Positions 33,235 to 41,675 of a stretch of DNA of 64,000 nt are shown piece by piece. Where the stretch lies: the NCBI RefSeq assembly GCF_001613505.1, contig NZ_BDCM01000013.1, positions 558,001-622,000 on the forward strand, in the 5' to 3' direction. The notes beneath the pieces are model-generated. The model was not told the DNA's origin, ran no database searches, and saw only the letters and a program-made list of their open reading frames with translations. The stretch comes from Nocardia mikamii NBRC 108933 (GTDB lineage Bacteria; Actinomycetota; Actinomycetes; Mycobacteriales; Mycobacteriaceae). A program made the position numbers and the translations under genes. Each line of letters begins with the position of its first letter. Within the stretch, counting starts at the first letter, position 1.

Positions 33235-34311
33235 TCACCTCGTTCTCCGGTCGCGATGCAGATGCGGCGCGGCCCGCCCCGCCGGCAGCGGCAGATCGAG
33301 ATAGGTCCGCAGACCCGGAGCGGCCGCGACGACATCGGGGATCGCATTCACACAGTTCAGCGCCGTGGCGACGATCGAGGGATTGCGCCGGGCCCCCTCG
33401 GCCGGATCGTGGGCGTGCAGCCCGGACAGGGTCAGGACACAGCCGGGGTCGCCGCGCACCTCCACCTCGAACCGCTGCCCGTTCGGCCCGAAGCTCCACG
33501 CCGGGTCGAAGTCCCGCTCCCCCATGAACCAGTTGACCGCCGCCGTGATCACCGGTTCGCCGTCGACCGTGCCCTCCCACCGAAAGTGCTGGGCCGCAAC
33601 CTGTCCGGGCTCGATGATGCCGATCGGCGAATCGATCGGCGCGGTGGCGACCGCGATGTCGTGGGTGGTGCGGATATCGGGATCCAGATCGAATCCCAGT
33701 TCGTCGGCGAGCATCCACACCGACTGGCTGTAGCCGCCGGCCAGCATAGCCGCGACCGTGCTCTGACCGGCCTTGTCCGGATCGGCGCCGAACATCATCC
33801 AGTGCCGCACCACATCCGGGGCGCCGTAGGTGCGGATATCGGAAAACTCCTCGGCACGGATCCCGGTCACCGAACCCGACAGCGCCGAGACCACCAGAGG
33901 CAAACGTTCGGTGAGACCGCCCGGGTGAATTCCGGTGCCGTGCAATGTGACCGCGCCCTCGGCACAGACCGCGTCGAATTTCTCGCGGTCACGCTGCCGG
34001 GGATAGAACCAGCCCAGCGGAGTCACCACGTTCTTGCCCGAGCGCAGGATCGCGCGCAGGACCGCGGTGTCGGCGAAGACCGGGCTGTAGACCACGCAGT
34101 CGGCGTCGAGGGCGAGCAGGGCCTCGGCATCGGTGGTGGCGGTGACGCCCACCGGGTCGCGGCCCACGAGGGTGCCGAGGTCGACGCCGTCCTTGTCGGG
34201 GCTGTGCACCCAGGCACCGGCGAGTTCGAGTTCGGGGTGATCGAGAACGCCCTCGATCGCCGCCCGCCCGACACCGCCGGTCGCCCACTGGATCACCCTG
34301 ATCGCGCCCAT
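33235..34311 (-). CDS. NAD(P)H-dependent amine dehydrogenase-like / DapB-like oxidoreductase
   Basis: A 358-residue relative of the protein at 8159, with Rossmann start RVIQWATGGVGRAAIEGVL, HPELELAGAWVHS, and GTGIHPGGLTERLP at the same place as GTGMNPGL there. The ATG at 34311 overlaps the ferredoxin stop (TGATG). It ends the P450-SDR-ferredoxin transcript, so it probably acts on the same substrate pathway. Reaction and substrate are unknown; a role in handling a ketone or imine intermediate is speculation. Confidence 0.82.
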   Translation of the reverse strand: MGAIRVIQWATGGVGRAAIEGVLDHPELELAGAWVHSPDKDGVDLGTLVGRDPVGVTATTDAEALLALDADCVVYSPVFADTAVLRAILRSGKNVVTPLGWFYPRQRDREKFDAVCAEGAVTLHGTGIHPGGLTERLPLVVSALSGSVTGIRAEEFSDIRTYGAPDVVRHWMMFGADPDKAGQSTVAAMLAGGYSQSVWMLADELGFDLDPDIRTTHDIAVATAPIDSPIGIIEPGQVAAQHFRWEGTVDGEPVITAAVNWFMGERDFDPAWSFGPNGQRFEVEVRGDPGCVLTLSGLHAHDPAEGARRNPSIVATALNCVNAIPDVVAAAPGLRTYLDLPLPAGRAAPHLHRDRRTR

Positions 34312-34508
34312 CACTGATCCCGCACGATCGACAGGGCCTGGGTCGGGCAGTAGCGCACCGCGTTCTCCACGTCGGCGCGATCGGCCTCGTCCACCTCCGC
34401 GCGCACGATTTCGACCTTGCCGTGTTTGGGCACGTCGAAGTAGTCCGGCGCCTCGGCCTGGCACATCGCGTGGCCCTGACACAGGTCCAGATCCACTTCG
34501 ATACGCAT
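34311..34508 (-). CDS. [3Fe-4S] ferredoxin, P450 electron donor type
   Basis: A 65-residue ferredoxin with CQGHAMC near residue 10 and a distal CP pair (VRYCPTQAL), the C-x2-(H)-x2-C...CP pattern of actinobacterial P450 ferredoxins, in which His occupies the usual fourth-cysteine place. It would pass electrons to the adjacent P450. Both ends overlap neighbours (TGATG), so it is translationally coupled to the SDR before and the amine-dehydrogenase-like gene after. Confidence 0.93.
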   Translation of the reverse strand: MRIEVDLDLCQGHAMCQAEAPDYFDVPKHGKVEIVRAEVDEADRADVENAVRYCPTQALSIVRDQ

Positions 34509-35362
34509 CAGCTCTGTCCCTCCTCATCGGCCCGCCGATGTCCCTCCTCATCGGCCCGCCGATGTGCCTCCTCATCTGCCTGCGCCGGCTCGCGCAGCGG
34601 GGCCTCCGGCTGCACCTCGACCAGCACCAGATGCGCACCGCGCGGCGTGTTCACGACCGCGGCGATCGCGGCGGCGAGGTCGGAGGCCCGCAGGAAGAAG
34701 GGGTGGCGGGCGAAGCCCCACTTCACCCAGTCGTCGAGCAGCGGTCCGACCTGGTCGGGCGCGGCGTTCATCCCCATGCCGGTCTGGGTCGCGCCCGGCC
34801 TCACGATCGAGGCGCGAACACCGGTGCCCTCCAACTCCATCCGAAGCTGCCGGGCCATCGCTTCGAGTCCGGTCTTGGCGGCGTTGTAGGCGCCGTTACG
34901 GGGGCGGACCTGGTCGGCGCAGTCGGAGCCGATGAAGACGAAATCGCCGCGACGCCGGGAGATCATGCCGGGCAGGATGCGGTGGGCCAGCCGTTGCGCG
35001 CCCACCAGATGGACGTCGACCTGTTTCAGGAAGGTCTGCGGGTCCATCTCGTAGGCCAGGCCGAATTCGATGTCCCCGGCACCGGATACCGCGACCTCGA
35101 TGGGGCCGAGCGACTCCTCGGCGGCGGTGACGAAGGCGTCGACCGACGCGTCGTCGGTGACGTCGAGTGAGCCCGCGAAGGCCGTGCCGCCGTTGGCGGT
35201 GATCTTGTCGGCGAGCTCGCGGCAAGTCTCCACCCGGCGCGCACCGAGCGCCACCGGGAATCCGGCCTCGGCCAGCATGATCGCGGTCGCGGCGCCTATT
35301 CCCGACGACGCCCCCGCGATCAGAACCGGTCGCACATCCGGATGCGGATCGAAACGCGGCAT
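34508..35362 (-). CDS. SDR-family oxidoreductase with repeat tail
   Basis: A 284-residue SDR: VLIAGASSGIGAATAIML, NNAG variant VSGAGDIEFG, and active-site YNAAK. The C-terminus is extended by a charged repeat (EEAHRRADEEGHRRADEEG), encoded by a 24-bp tandem repeat at 34515-34586. The repeat contains GAGGAGGGACA, which also acts as the ferredoxin's Shine-Dalgarno. The start at 35362 is one base from the P450 stop. It likely oxidises the alcohol made by the P450. Confidence 0.88.
   Translation of the reverse strand: MPRFDPHPDVRPVLIAGASSGIGAATAIMLAEAGFPVALGARRVETCRELADKITANGGTAFAGSLDVTDDASVDAFVTAAEESLGPIEVAVSGAGDIEFGLAYEMDPQTFLKQVDVHLVGAQRLAHRILPGMISRRRGDFVFIGSDCADQVRPRNGAYNAAKTGLEAMARQLRMELEGTGVRASIVRPGATQTGMGMNAAPDQVGPLLDDWVKWGFARHPFFLRASDLAAAIAAVVNTPRGAHLVLVEVQPEAPLREPAQADEEAHRRADEEGHRRADEEGQS
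34515..34586 (-). repeat. 24-bp tandem repeat, three copies
   Basis: Two exact copies (34515-34538 and 34539-34562) and one diverged copy (34563-34586) of a 24-bp unit encode EEGHRRAD in the tail of the SDR. Each unit holds a GAGGAGG ribosome-binding motif on the minus strand, just before the ferredoxin start. Confidence 0.85.
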
Positions 35363-35363
35363 A

Positions 35364-36569
35364 TTACGAAACCTCCACGGTGACAGGGAGTTTCGCGAAC
35401 CCCCGGACATTGGTCGAATGCACCCGCTCCATGGCGGACTCGTCGACCGAGTACTCCCGGACGCGGGAGGCGAACTCGCGCAACGCGACCACGGTTTCCA
35501 AGCGGGCCAGATGCGCGCCCAGGCAGAAGTGCACGCCGCCGCCGAAACTGGCCAGCGCGCTCTTGTCGGTGCGTTCGATGTCGTAGCGATCTCCGTCGGT
35601 GAAGACCGCGTCGTCGCGATTGGCGGAGCCGATGAGCAGCACCACCTTCGAACCGGCGGGGATCACCCCGTGTTCGAACGGCACATCGACGACCGCGGAG
35701 CGCGCCACCATCTGACTCGAATTGTCGTAGCGCAGCGTCTCCTCCACCCAGTCCGGCACCAGATCGCCGTCGGCGACCACCTTGGCGAACTGGTCGGGAT
35801 TGCGGCCGGCCCAGTACAGCGCGTTGCCGAGCAGTTTGGTGGTGGTCTCGTTACCGGCCACGACCATCAGGAACATGAAGCCGATGATCTCGTCGTCGGT
35901 GAGTTTGTCGCCGTCGATCTCCGCGTCGAGCAGCGCCGAGGTGAGGTCCTCGGTGCGGCTGCGACGACGCTGGGCGACCATGTCGGAGTAGTAGACGACC
36001 AGATTGAGCGAGGCCTCGATGGCCGCCTCCGGCACGTCGAGTACGCCCTCCTCGCGGTGCACCACCAGATCGGCCATCCGGCGGATCTCCGCGCGATCGG
36101 GTTCCGGCACGCCCATCATGTCGGAGATGACGTCCATGGGCAGTTTGCCCGCGAAATCCTCGATCCAGTCGAAACTGCCACGCTCGAGCGCCGGTTCGAG
36201 ATGTTGCAGCGTCAGTTCCCGGATCCGGTCGCCCATGCCGGCGATCCGGCGCGGGGTGAAGCCCTTGTTGACCAGCTGGCGCATGCGCAGATGACGCGGA
36301 TCGTCCATGGCGAGGAACGACATCGTCTTGTGCGCGTGCGGGCCCCACGCGGCCGGATCCAGGGAGACGCCGTTGGCGCTGGACAGGCGGGCGGCGTCGC
36401 GGAACGCGGCGGTCACGTCGGCGTGGCGCGACAGGGCCCAGAAGTCCAGGTCCGGGTTGTAGTACAGCGGCGCCTCCGCCCGCAGCCGCCGATAGACCGG
36501 ATACGGATCCTCGTGGAATCGGTAGTCGTAGGGATCGAATACGACCGGTTGCGCAGATGCCACAGTCAT
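35364..36569 (-). CDS. Cytochrome P450
   Basis: A 401-residue class I bacterial P450: FHEDPYPVYRRLRAEAPLYY, MDDPRHLRMRQLVNKGFTP, I-helix VVAGNETTTKLL, EETLRYDNSSQ (E-x2-R), and heme loop ASFGGGVHFCLGAHLAR. Subfamily is not assigned. It heads an operon with SDR, ferredoxin and amine-dehydrogenase-like genes. ATG 36569 follows GAGAGG; an in-frame ATG at 36578 is an alternative. A KstR-like AACGCGTT box lies 19 bases upstream of the start. Confidence 0.93.
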   Translation of the reverse strand: MTVASAQPVVFDPYDYRFHEDPYPVYRRLRAEAPLYYNPDLDFWALSRHADVTAAFRDAARLSSANGVSLDPAAWGPHAHKTMSFLAMDDPRHLRMRQLVNKGFTPRRIAGMGDRIRELTLQHLEPALERGSFDWIEDFAGKLPMDVISDMMGVPEPDRAEIRRMADLVVHREEGVLDVPEAAIEASLNLVVYYSDMVAQRRRSRTEDLTSALLDAEIDGDKLTDDEIIGFMFLMVVAGNETTTKLLGNALYWAGRNPDQFAKVVADGDLVPDWVEETLRYDNSSQMVARSAVVDVPFEHGVIPAGSKVVLLIGSANRDDAVFTDGDRYDIERTDKSALASFGGGVHFCLGAHLARLETVVALREFASRVREYSVDESAMERVHSTNVRGFAKLPVTVEVS

Positions 36570-36587
36570 CACACCCACCTCTCGAAA

Positions 36588-36601
36588 TATAACGCGTTCA
36601 C
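36588..36601. promoter_or_regulatory. KstR-like box upstream of P450 operon
   Basis: TATAACGCGTTCAC matches TnnAACnnGTTnn with C in place of the last A, one mismatch from the KstR consensus. It overlaps the probable promoter of the P450 at 36569. Confidence 0.5.
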
Positions 36602-36746
36602 ATCGAGCCTCATCCGCACACCGCCAACCGAGACACAGGACTGGACATGTGTCTGGACGCTACCACCGGACCGGAATCCGGACAATGGGCGAGCGGTCTC
36701 GCAAGAGTGGGCACGGTCGCCGGACAGGCGGGCGCCGCCATCCCCC

Positions 36747-37625
36747 TCACGCCCCGTCGCCGAGGAGCGGCTGCAACTCGGCCACCGACCACGGCGGTGT
36801 GTCGGGATGGTCGCGATAGCCGATGGACTCGAGCTTCGGTCGCGCGAAGCGACCGACGAAACCGCCTGCGGCAACGAATATCTGGCCCGTCGCGGTGGCG
36901 AGGTCGGAGGCGAGATAGACATAGAGCGCGGCGGCGTAATCCGGCGGCGGCGCGTCCAGTGACGACTGCGCGGTGAACTCGTCGAGCAGGCCGCGCTCGC
37001 GCAACTCCGCGATCTTCTCCTCGTATTCCGGGCCGGTGGACAGGCGCGTCCTGGCCCCGGGACAGATCGCGTTCACCCGGATGCCGTGCTCTTTCAGTTC
37101 CGCGGCCAGGGCCAGCGTCAGGCTCGCGACCGCGCCTTTCCCGGCGGGATAGCCGGTGCCGCCGTAGTCGCCCAGGTAGGCGAACGAGCCGGTGTTGACG
37201 ATCGAACCCGCGCCGCGCGCCACCATCAGCGGCGCCACCGCGCGGCAGGTGGTGAACACCGTGGTCAGGTGTGAATCCAGCTGGGCGCACCAGTCCGCGG
37301 TCGAGATATCGAGAATCGAGGAGTGCGCGGGTTCGGCGATCCCGGCACAATTGACGAGAACATCGACGGCCCCGAAACTTTCCACGCACCGGTTCACCAG
37401 CGCGTCCGCGATCGCTTCGTCCGCGGCCGAGCCCGCGACCGCGACCGCGCGACCACCGGCCGCGCGAATCTCGTCCACCACCGCGTCCACCGCCGCCTCG
37501 GTCCTCGAATTGACCACCACGCCCGCCCCCTGGCGCGCCAGTTCGACGGCGACGGCCCGGCCGATACCGCTGCCGCCGCCCACCACGATCGCCGCCTTGC
37601 CGGCCACCGCCGCATCTCCGGTCAT
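36747..37625 (-). CDS. SDR-family oxidoreductase
   Basis: A 292-residue SDR with KAAIVVGGGSGIGRAVAVEL, NCAGIAEPA in the NNAG place, and YPAGK as the catalytic pair. The C-terminal tail carries a Trp-rich end (PDTPPWSVAELQPLL). It starts with ATG 37625 and is divergent from the aldehyde dehydrogenase, sharing a KstR-like box, so both are probably controlled together. It most likely oxidises or reduces a hydroxyl or keto group on the island's substrate. Confidence 0.9.
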   Translation of the reverse strand: MTGDAAVAGKAAIVVGGGSGIGRAVAVELARQGAGVVVNSRTEAAVDAVVDEIRAAGGRAVAVAGSAADEAIADALVNRCVESFGAVDVLVNCAGIAEPAHSSILDISTADWCAQLDSHLTTVFTTCRAVAPLMVARGAGSIVNTGSFAYLGDYGGTGYPAGKGAVASLTLALAAELKEHGIRVNAICPGARTRLSTGPEYEEKIAELRERGLLDEFTAQSSLDAPPPDYAAALYVYLASDLATATGQIFVAAGGFVGRFARPKLESIGYRDHPDTPPWSVAELQPLLGDGA

Positions 37626-37658
37626 CGCCGGTACCCGCCTCTCACGATTCGATCACTC

Positions 37659-37672
37659 TGCAACACGTTCTT
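37659..37672. promoter_or_regulatory. KstR-like box in divergent SDR/aldehyde dehydrogenase promoter
   Basis: TGCAACACGTTCTT matches TnnAACnnGTTnnA except for the last base, and shares TGCAAC-nn-GTTCT with the reverse complement of the cyp125 box. It lies 34 bases from the SDR start and 66 from the aldehyde dehydrogenase start. Confidence 0.6.
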
Positions 37673-37737
37673 GTATTCACAGCTCCGTCCAAACTATATT
37701 CCGTACAGGTGTCCAGACAGCCCTATCGGAGAGGCGA

Positions 37738-39210
37738 ATGACGAAACTGCTCCCCCCTGGCGAGGGATCCCGGCTTCTGATCGACGGCAAACTGGTCGCC
37801 GGCGGCGCGGGGGTGTTCGCAACGGTCAATCCGGCGACCGAGGAAGTCCTCGGCCAGGCCGCCAACGCCGACGCCGCCGATATGGACGCGGCCATCGCCG
37901 CCGCCCGCGCGGCCTTCGACAACACCGAATGGTCGCGCGATCACGCGTTCCGGGCCCGCTGCCTGCGGCAACTGCGCGACGCGCTACGCGACAACATCGA
38001 GGAACTGCGCGAGATCACCATCGCCGAGGTGGGCGCTCCGCGCATGCTGACCAGCGGCCCGCAACTGGAGGGCCCGATCGGCGATCTCGGCTACTTCGCC
38101 GATCTGGCCGAAAGTTACCAATGGGTCAGCGATCTCGGCGTCGCGAAGCCGATGGGGATCCCCACGGCGCGCACGCTGCGCCGGGAAGCGATCGGCGTGG
38201 TCGGCGCCATCACGCCGTGGAATTTCCCGCATCAGATCAACTTCGCCAAGCTCGGTCCCGCCCTGGCGGCCGGGTGCACGGTGGTGCTCAAACCGGCTCC
38301 CGACACGCCGTGGGTCGCCGCGCTGGTCGGCACGGTGATCGCCGAACAGACCGACATTCCGGCCGGCGTGATCAATATCGTCACCTCCGACGACCACCAG
38401 CTCGGCGCCCAGCTGGTCACCGATCCGCGGGTGGACATGATCTCGTTCACCGGATCGACGCAGACGGGCCGGACCATCATGGCCGGTGCGGCGCAGAGCC
38501 TGAAGAAGGTGTTCCTCGAACTCGGCGGCAAGTCGGCCTTCATCGTCCTGGACGACACCGACGTGGCCGCCGCGGCGAGCTACGCGGGCTTCACCGTCTG
38601 CGTCCACGCCGGCCAGGGCTGCGCGCTGACCACTCGCCTGCTCGTCCCGCGCGAGCATTACGACACCGCGGTCGCGGCGGCGGCGAAGTCGATGGGCGGC
38701 ATCGTCCCGGGCGATCCGAACGAACCGGGCACCGTCTGCGGGCCGGTCATCTCGGCGCGGCAGCGTGAACGCGTGCAGCGCTACATCGATATCGCACGCG
38801 CCGAAGGCGGCACCATCGTCACCGGTGGCGGCAGTCCCGATCGCGAGCGCGGGTATTTCATCGAACCGACCCTGATCAGCGGCGTATCCAACACCTCGAC
38901 CGTGGCCCAGGAGGAGATCTTCGGCCCGGTGCTGGTGGTGATCCCGCACGACGGCGACGACGACGCCATCCGGCTGGCCAACGAATCGCCCTACGGGCTC
39001 TCGGGCGAGGTGTGGGGCACCGACCAGGCGCGAATCGACCACGTGGTCAACGGTGTTCGGACCGGCACGTTCGGCGTCAACGGCGGTATCTGGTACAGCG
39101 CCGACGCCCCGTTCGGCGGCTACAAGCAGTCCGGCATCGGCCGCGAACTCGGTGTGGCCGGATTCGAGGAGTACCTCGAAACCAAGCTGATCGCCACCGC
39201 GCAGAAATAG
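37738..39210 (+). CDS. Aldehyde dehydrogenase
   Basis: A 490-residue NAD(P)-dependent aldehyde dehydrogenase. NAD site: VGAITPWNFPHQINFAKLGP and FTGSTQTGR; catalytic Glu in LELGGKSA; catalytic Cys in HAGQGCALTTR; C-terminal EEIFGPVLVVIP. It oxidises an aldehyde to an acid. GGAGAGG lies just before ATG 37738. It is followed 46 bases later by an SDR on the same strand, and the pair could take an alcohol to the acid. Confidence 0.95.
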   Translation: MTKLLPPGEGSRLLIDGKLVAGGAGVFATVNPATEEVLGQAANADAADMDAAIAAARAAFDNTEWSRDHAFRARCLRQLRDALRDNIEELREITIAEVGAPRMLTSGPQLEGPIGDLGYFADLAESYQWVSDLGVAKPMGIPTARTLRREAIGVVGAITPWNFPHQINFAKLGPALAAGCTVVLKPAPDTPWVAALVGTVIAEQTDIPAGVINIVTSDDHQLGAQLVTDPRVDMISFTGSTQTGRTIMAGAAQSLKKVFLELGGKSAFIVLDDTDVAAAASYAGFTVCVHAGQGCALTTRLLVPREHYDTAVAAAAKSMGGIVPGDPNEPGTVCGPVISARQRERVQRYIDIARAEGGTIVTGGGSPDRERGYFIEPTLISGVSNTSTVAQEEIFGPVLVVIPHDGDDDAIRLANESPYGLSGEVWGTDQARIDHVVNGVRTGTFGVNGGIWYSADAPFGGYKQSGIGRELGVAGFEEYLETKLIATAQK

Positions 39211-39256
39211 ACAGCACGCGACCTCGTCGCGAATTATCGACAGGAGAAGGCAACTC

Positions 39257-40006
39257 ATGGCTCGTTTCACCGATCGCGTCGCGATCGTCACCGGCGCGGC
39301 GCAGGGCATCGGCGCCGAATACGCGAAAGCACTGGCCGGCGAGGGCGCCACCGTCGTCGTCGCGGATCTCAACGAAGACAAGGGAAAACAGGTCGCCGAG
39401 GAGATCAGCAGCGGCGGCGCCACCGCGGTCTTCCATCCTGTCGACGTCTCCGATCCGGAATCGGTCACCACGCTGGCCGACTACACGCACAACGAATTCG
39501 GCGCGATCAACCATCTGGTCAACAACGCCGCCATCTACGGCGGGATGAAGCTGGACCTGCTGCTGACGGTGCCGTGGGACTACTACAAGAAGTTCATGAG
39601 CGTGAACCTCGACGGCGCGCTGAACATGACCCGCGCGGTATGGCAGCACATGTCGAAAGGTGGCGGCGGGTCCATCGTGAACCAGTCTTCCACCGCCGCA
39701 TGGGTGTATTCGAACTTCTACGGCCTCGCCAAGGCCGGGGTCAACAGCCTCACCCAGCAGCTGGCGGTCGAACTCGGCGGATCCAACATCCGGATCAACG
39801 CCATCGCGCCGGGGCCGATCAACACCGAGGCGACGCAGACCGTCACCCCCGGCTCGATCGTGAACGACATGGTGAACCGCCTGCCGCTCAAGCGGATCGG
39901 CACCCCGCAGGATCTGGTGGGTGCGTGCCTGTATCTGCTGTCCGACGACGCGGCGTGGGTCACCGGGCACATCCTCAACGTCGACGGCGGGCAGATCATC
40001 CGGTAG
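39257..40006 (+). CDS. SDR-family oxidoreductase
   Basis: A 249-residue classical SDR: VAIVTGAAQGIGAEYAKAL, NNAAIYGGMK and active-site YGLAK, with C-terminal HILNVDGGQIIR. AGGAGAAGG precedes the ATG at 39257. It is the second gene of the aldehyde dehydrogenase transcript, which ends at a 12-bp hairpin terminator. Its likely substrate is an alcohol in the same pathway as the island P450s. Confidence 0.93.
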   Translation: MARFTDRVAIVTGAAQGIGAEYAKALAGEGATVVVADLNEDKGKQVAEEISSGGATAVFHPVDVSDPESVTTLADYTHNEFGAINHLVNNAAIYGGMKLDLLLTVPWDYYKKFMSVNLDGALNMTRAVWQHMSKGGGGSIVNQSSTAAWVYSNFYGLAKAGVNSLTQQLAVELGGSNIRINAIAPGPINTEATQTVTPGSIVNDMVNRLPLKRIGTPQDLVGACLYLLSDDAAWVTGHILNVDGGQIIR

Positions 40007-40017
40007 CGAGCGCGAGC

Positions 40018-40046
40018 GACGCCCGTCCCACTACGGGACGGGCGTC
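40018..40046 (+). terminator. Intrinsic terminator
   Basis: GACGCCCGTCCC (40018-40029) pairs over 12 bp with GGGACGGGCGTC (40035-40046) around the loop ACTAC. It begins 12 bases after the SDR stop codon and separates it from the convergent P450. Confidence 0.87.
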
Positions 40047-40100
40047 TGCGCGGAAGCGGTTCGCGTGGTGCACCGGGCTCGGCCGCAGCGCCTTCCGCGC

Positions 40101-41450
40101 TCAGAGGCCGGCGCCGTCGCGCCGGACGGTGACCGGTTCGGCCAAGCGATTCTCATCGCAGAGCAGCTGCAAGGTCTCCAGGGTTTCGTCGAGCCCCGGT
40201 CCCAGCCGGCGGCCGGGTGTGAACGTGGCCGGTAGGTGGCGCATACCCTGGATCACGCCGATCGTGTCGTAATGGACCGCGCCGCCGGGATCACACCGGA
40301 AATCCGGCAGCCGATCGAGCACCGCGACCAGCATGCGCTTGAATACCGTGCGCGCCACATTGGATCCGATACAGCGGTGCACGCCCAGACCGAAGCTGAA
40401 GTGCCGGTTGCCTTTCCGTTCCAGATCGAGGGTGTTGGGATCCGGGAACGATTCCGGATCGCGATTGGCCATCGCCCACGACAGCCACAGCCGCTCCCCC
40501 TCCTCGAGCCGGATGCCCGCGTATTCGCAATCCGCGGCGATGGTGCGGCCGTCGCCGGGAGCGGGAGTGAAGTACCGGAGGAATTCCTCGGTCGCCGAGT
40601 CCAACAGCAACTCGCGTTCCGCGCTCAGGATCGCCCGCTGATCCGGATGGTCCGAGAGCCATTCCAGCGCATGGGCGGTCAGCGCGGTGGTGGTGTCGAA
40701 ACCGCCGCCGATCAGCAGGCCCAGCATTCCCAGCAGTTCGATGTCCGGCGGCGCGTTCCCGTCGATCTCGAGCCGGGTCAGCGCCTCGATGATTCCCGGA
40801 CGCGGATTCTCCCGCACCTGTGTGAGGTTGATCAGCAGATCCAGCCCCATCGCCTCGTGCTGACGCCGAACCCGTTCGATGTCAGGGGAATTGGGCGGGG
40901 TGTAGACCGAGGCGTGCGCGGGTTCGCAGTACAACTGCCATTTGCGCAGCGGTATGCCCAGCATCGCCAGGGTGAGGACGGCGGGCACGATATTGGCCAG
41001 ATCGTCGACGAAATCGATCCGCCCGCTCTCGATCCGGTCGTCCAGGCTCGCCCGGACCACCTCGTCGACGAACGGCACCCAGCGCTGCACCGCGGCGGGC
41101 GACAGATAGGGATTGAGCGCTTGGCGCCACAGCCGCTGTTCGGGCGGATCCATCTCGAGGATGCCGTTACGGATGACGTTCCCGGTCTCGGGGAACGGAA
41201 TGGTGATGCCGCGGTAGCCGCGGCGCTCCCCGTTCGGATCGTGGTCGCTCGATACGTGTTCCGACCGCGCGAGGCTGAACACCTCCCGGCTGCCGGCCGC
41301 GACCCAGTGCCCGCCGTAGGTCGGCGACCAGGCCAGCGGGCACTCCCGGTGCATGTCGGTGGTGATCGCGTCGAAGTTGTCGCGGTACTGCGGCGCATGG
41401 CGATCGAAGTCGTAGCGCGGCTGTCTGTGGTCGTCGGCGTGCTCGGTCAC
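40101..41450 (-). CDS. Cytochrome P450
   Basis: A 449-residue P450, longer than most class I forms. It has MDPPEQRLWRQALNPYLSPAA, I-helix LIGGGFDTTTALTAHAL (Asp in place of the usual Glu), E-x2-R in EEFLRYFTP, and heme loop FSFGLGVHRCIGSNVAR. GTG 41450 follows GAGAGGACAGCATC. The larger open frame up to 42476 is an antisense artefact of the Pro-rich gene. It is convergent with the SDR transcript. The subfamily is not recognised. Confidence 0.92.
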   Translation of the reverse strand: MTEHADDHRQPRYDFDRHAPQYRDNFDAITTDMHRECPLAWSPTYGGHWVAAGSREVFSLARSEHVSSDHDPNGERRGYRGITIPFPETGNVIRNGILEMDPPEQRLWRQALNPYLSPAAVQRWVPFVDEVVRASLDDRIESGRIDFVDDLANIVPAVLTLAMLGIPLRKWQLYCEPAHASVYTPPNSPDIERVRRQHEAMGLDLLINLTQVRENPRPGIIEALTRLEIDGNAPPDIELLGMLGLLIGGGFDTTTALTAHALEWLSDHPDQRAILSAERELLLDSATEEFLRYFTPAPGDGRTIAADCEYAGIRLEEGERLWLSWAMANRDPESFPDPNTLDLERKGNRHFSFGLGVHRCIGSNVARTVFKRMLVAVLDRLPDFRCDPGGAVHYDTIGVIQGMRHLPATFTPGRRLGPGLDETLETLQLLCDENRLAEPVTVRRDGAGL

Positions 41451-41675
41451 GATGCTGTCCTCTCGGGCGTCCCCGGTCTCAGGCTCCGACTTCACAGAAT
41501 AGTGGGGTCGGCAATATTGCTCTCCAAATTCGAGAATGCTATTCCGGGCAAACTCGACGTCATGGGTATGCGTTACAGTGGCTCGCCGATACGATTCACA
41601 GCACGGACGGGGGCACGGTCGATGTCGACACCGACCACGACACAGCGCATTTCGACGAGCCGGGCGCGGTAGGCG

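Noticed and set aside
41451..41675. GCAATATTGC palindrome at about 41512 as an operator
   Set aside because: It is a single short 10-bp palindrome in a relatively AT-rich gap with no adjacent regulator gene, so support is too weak to list.
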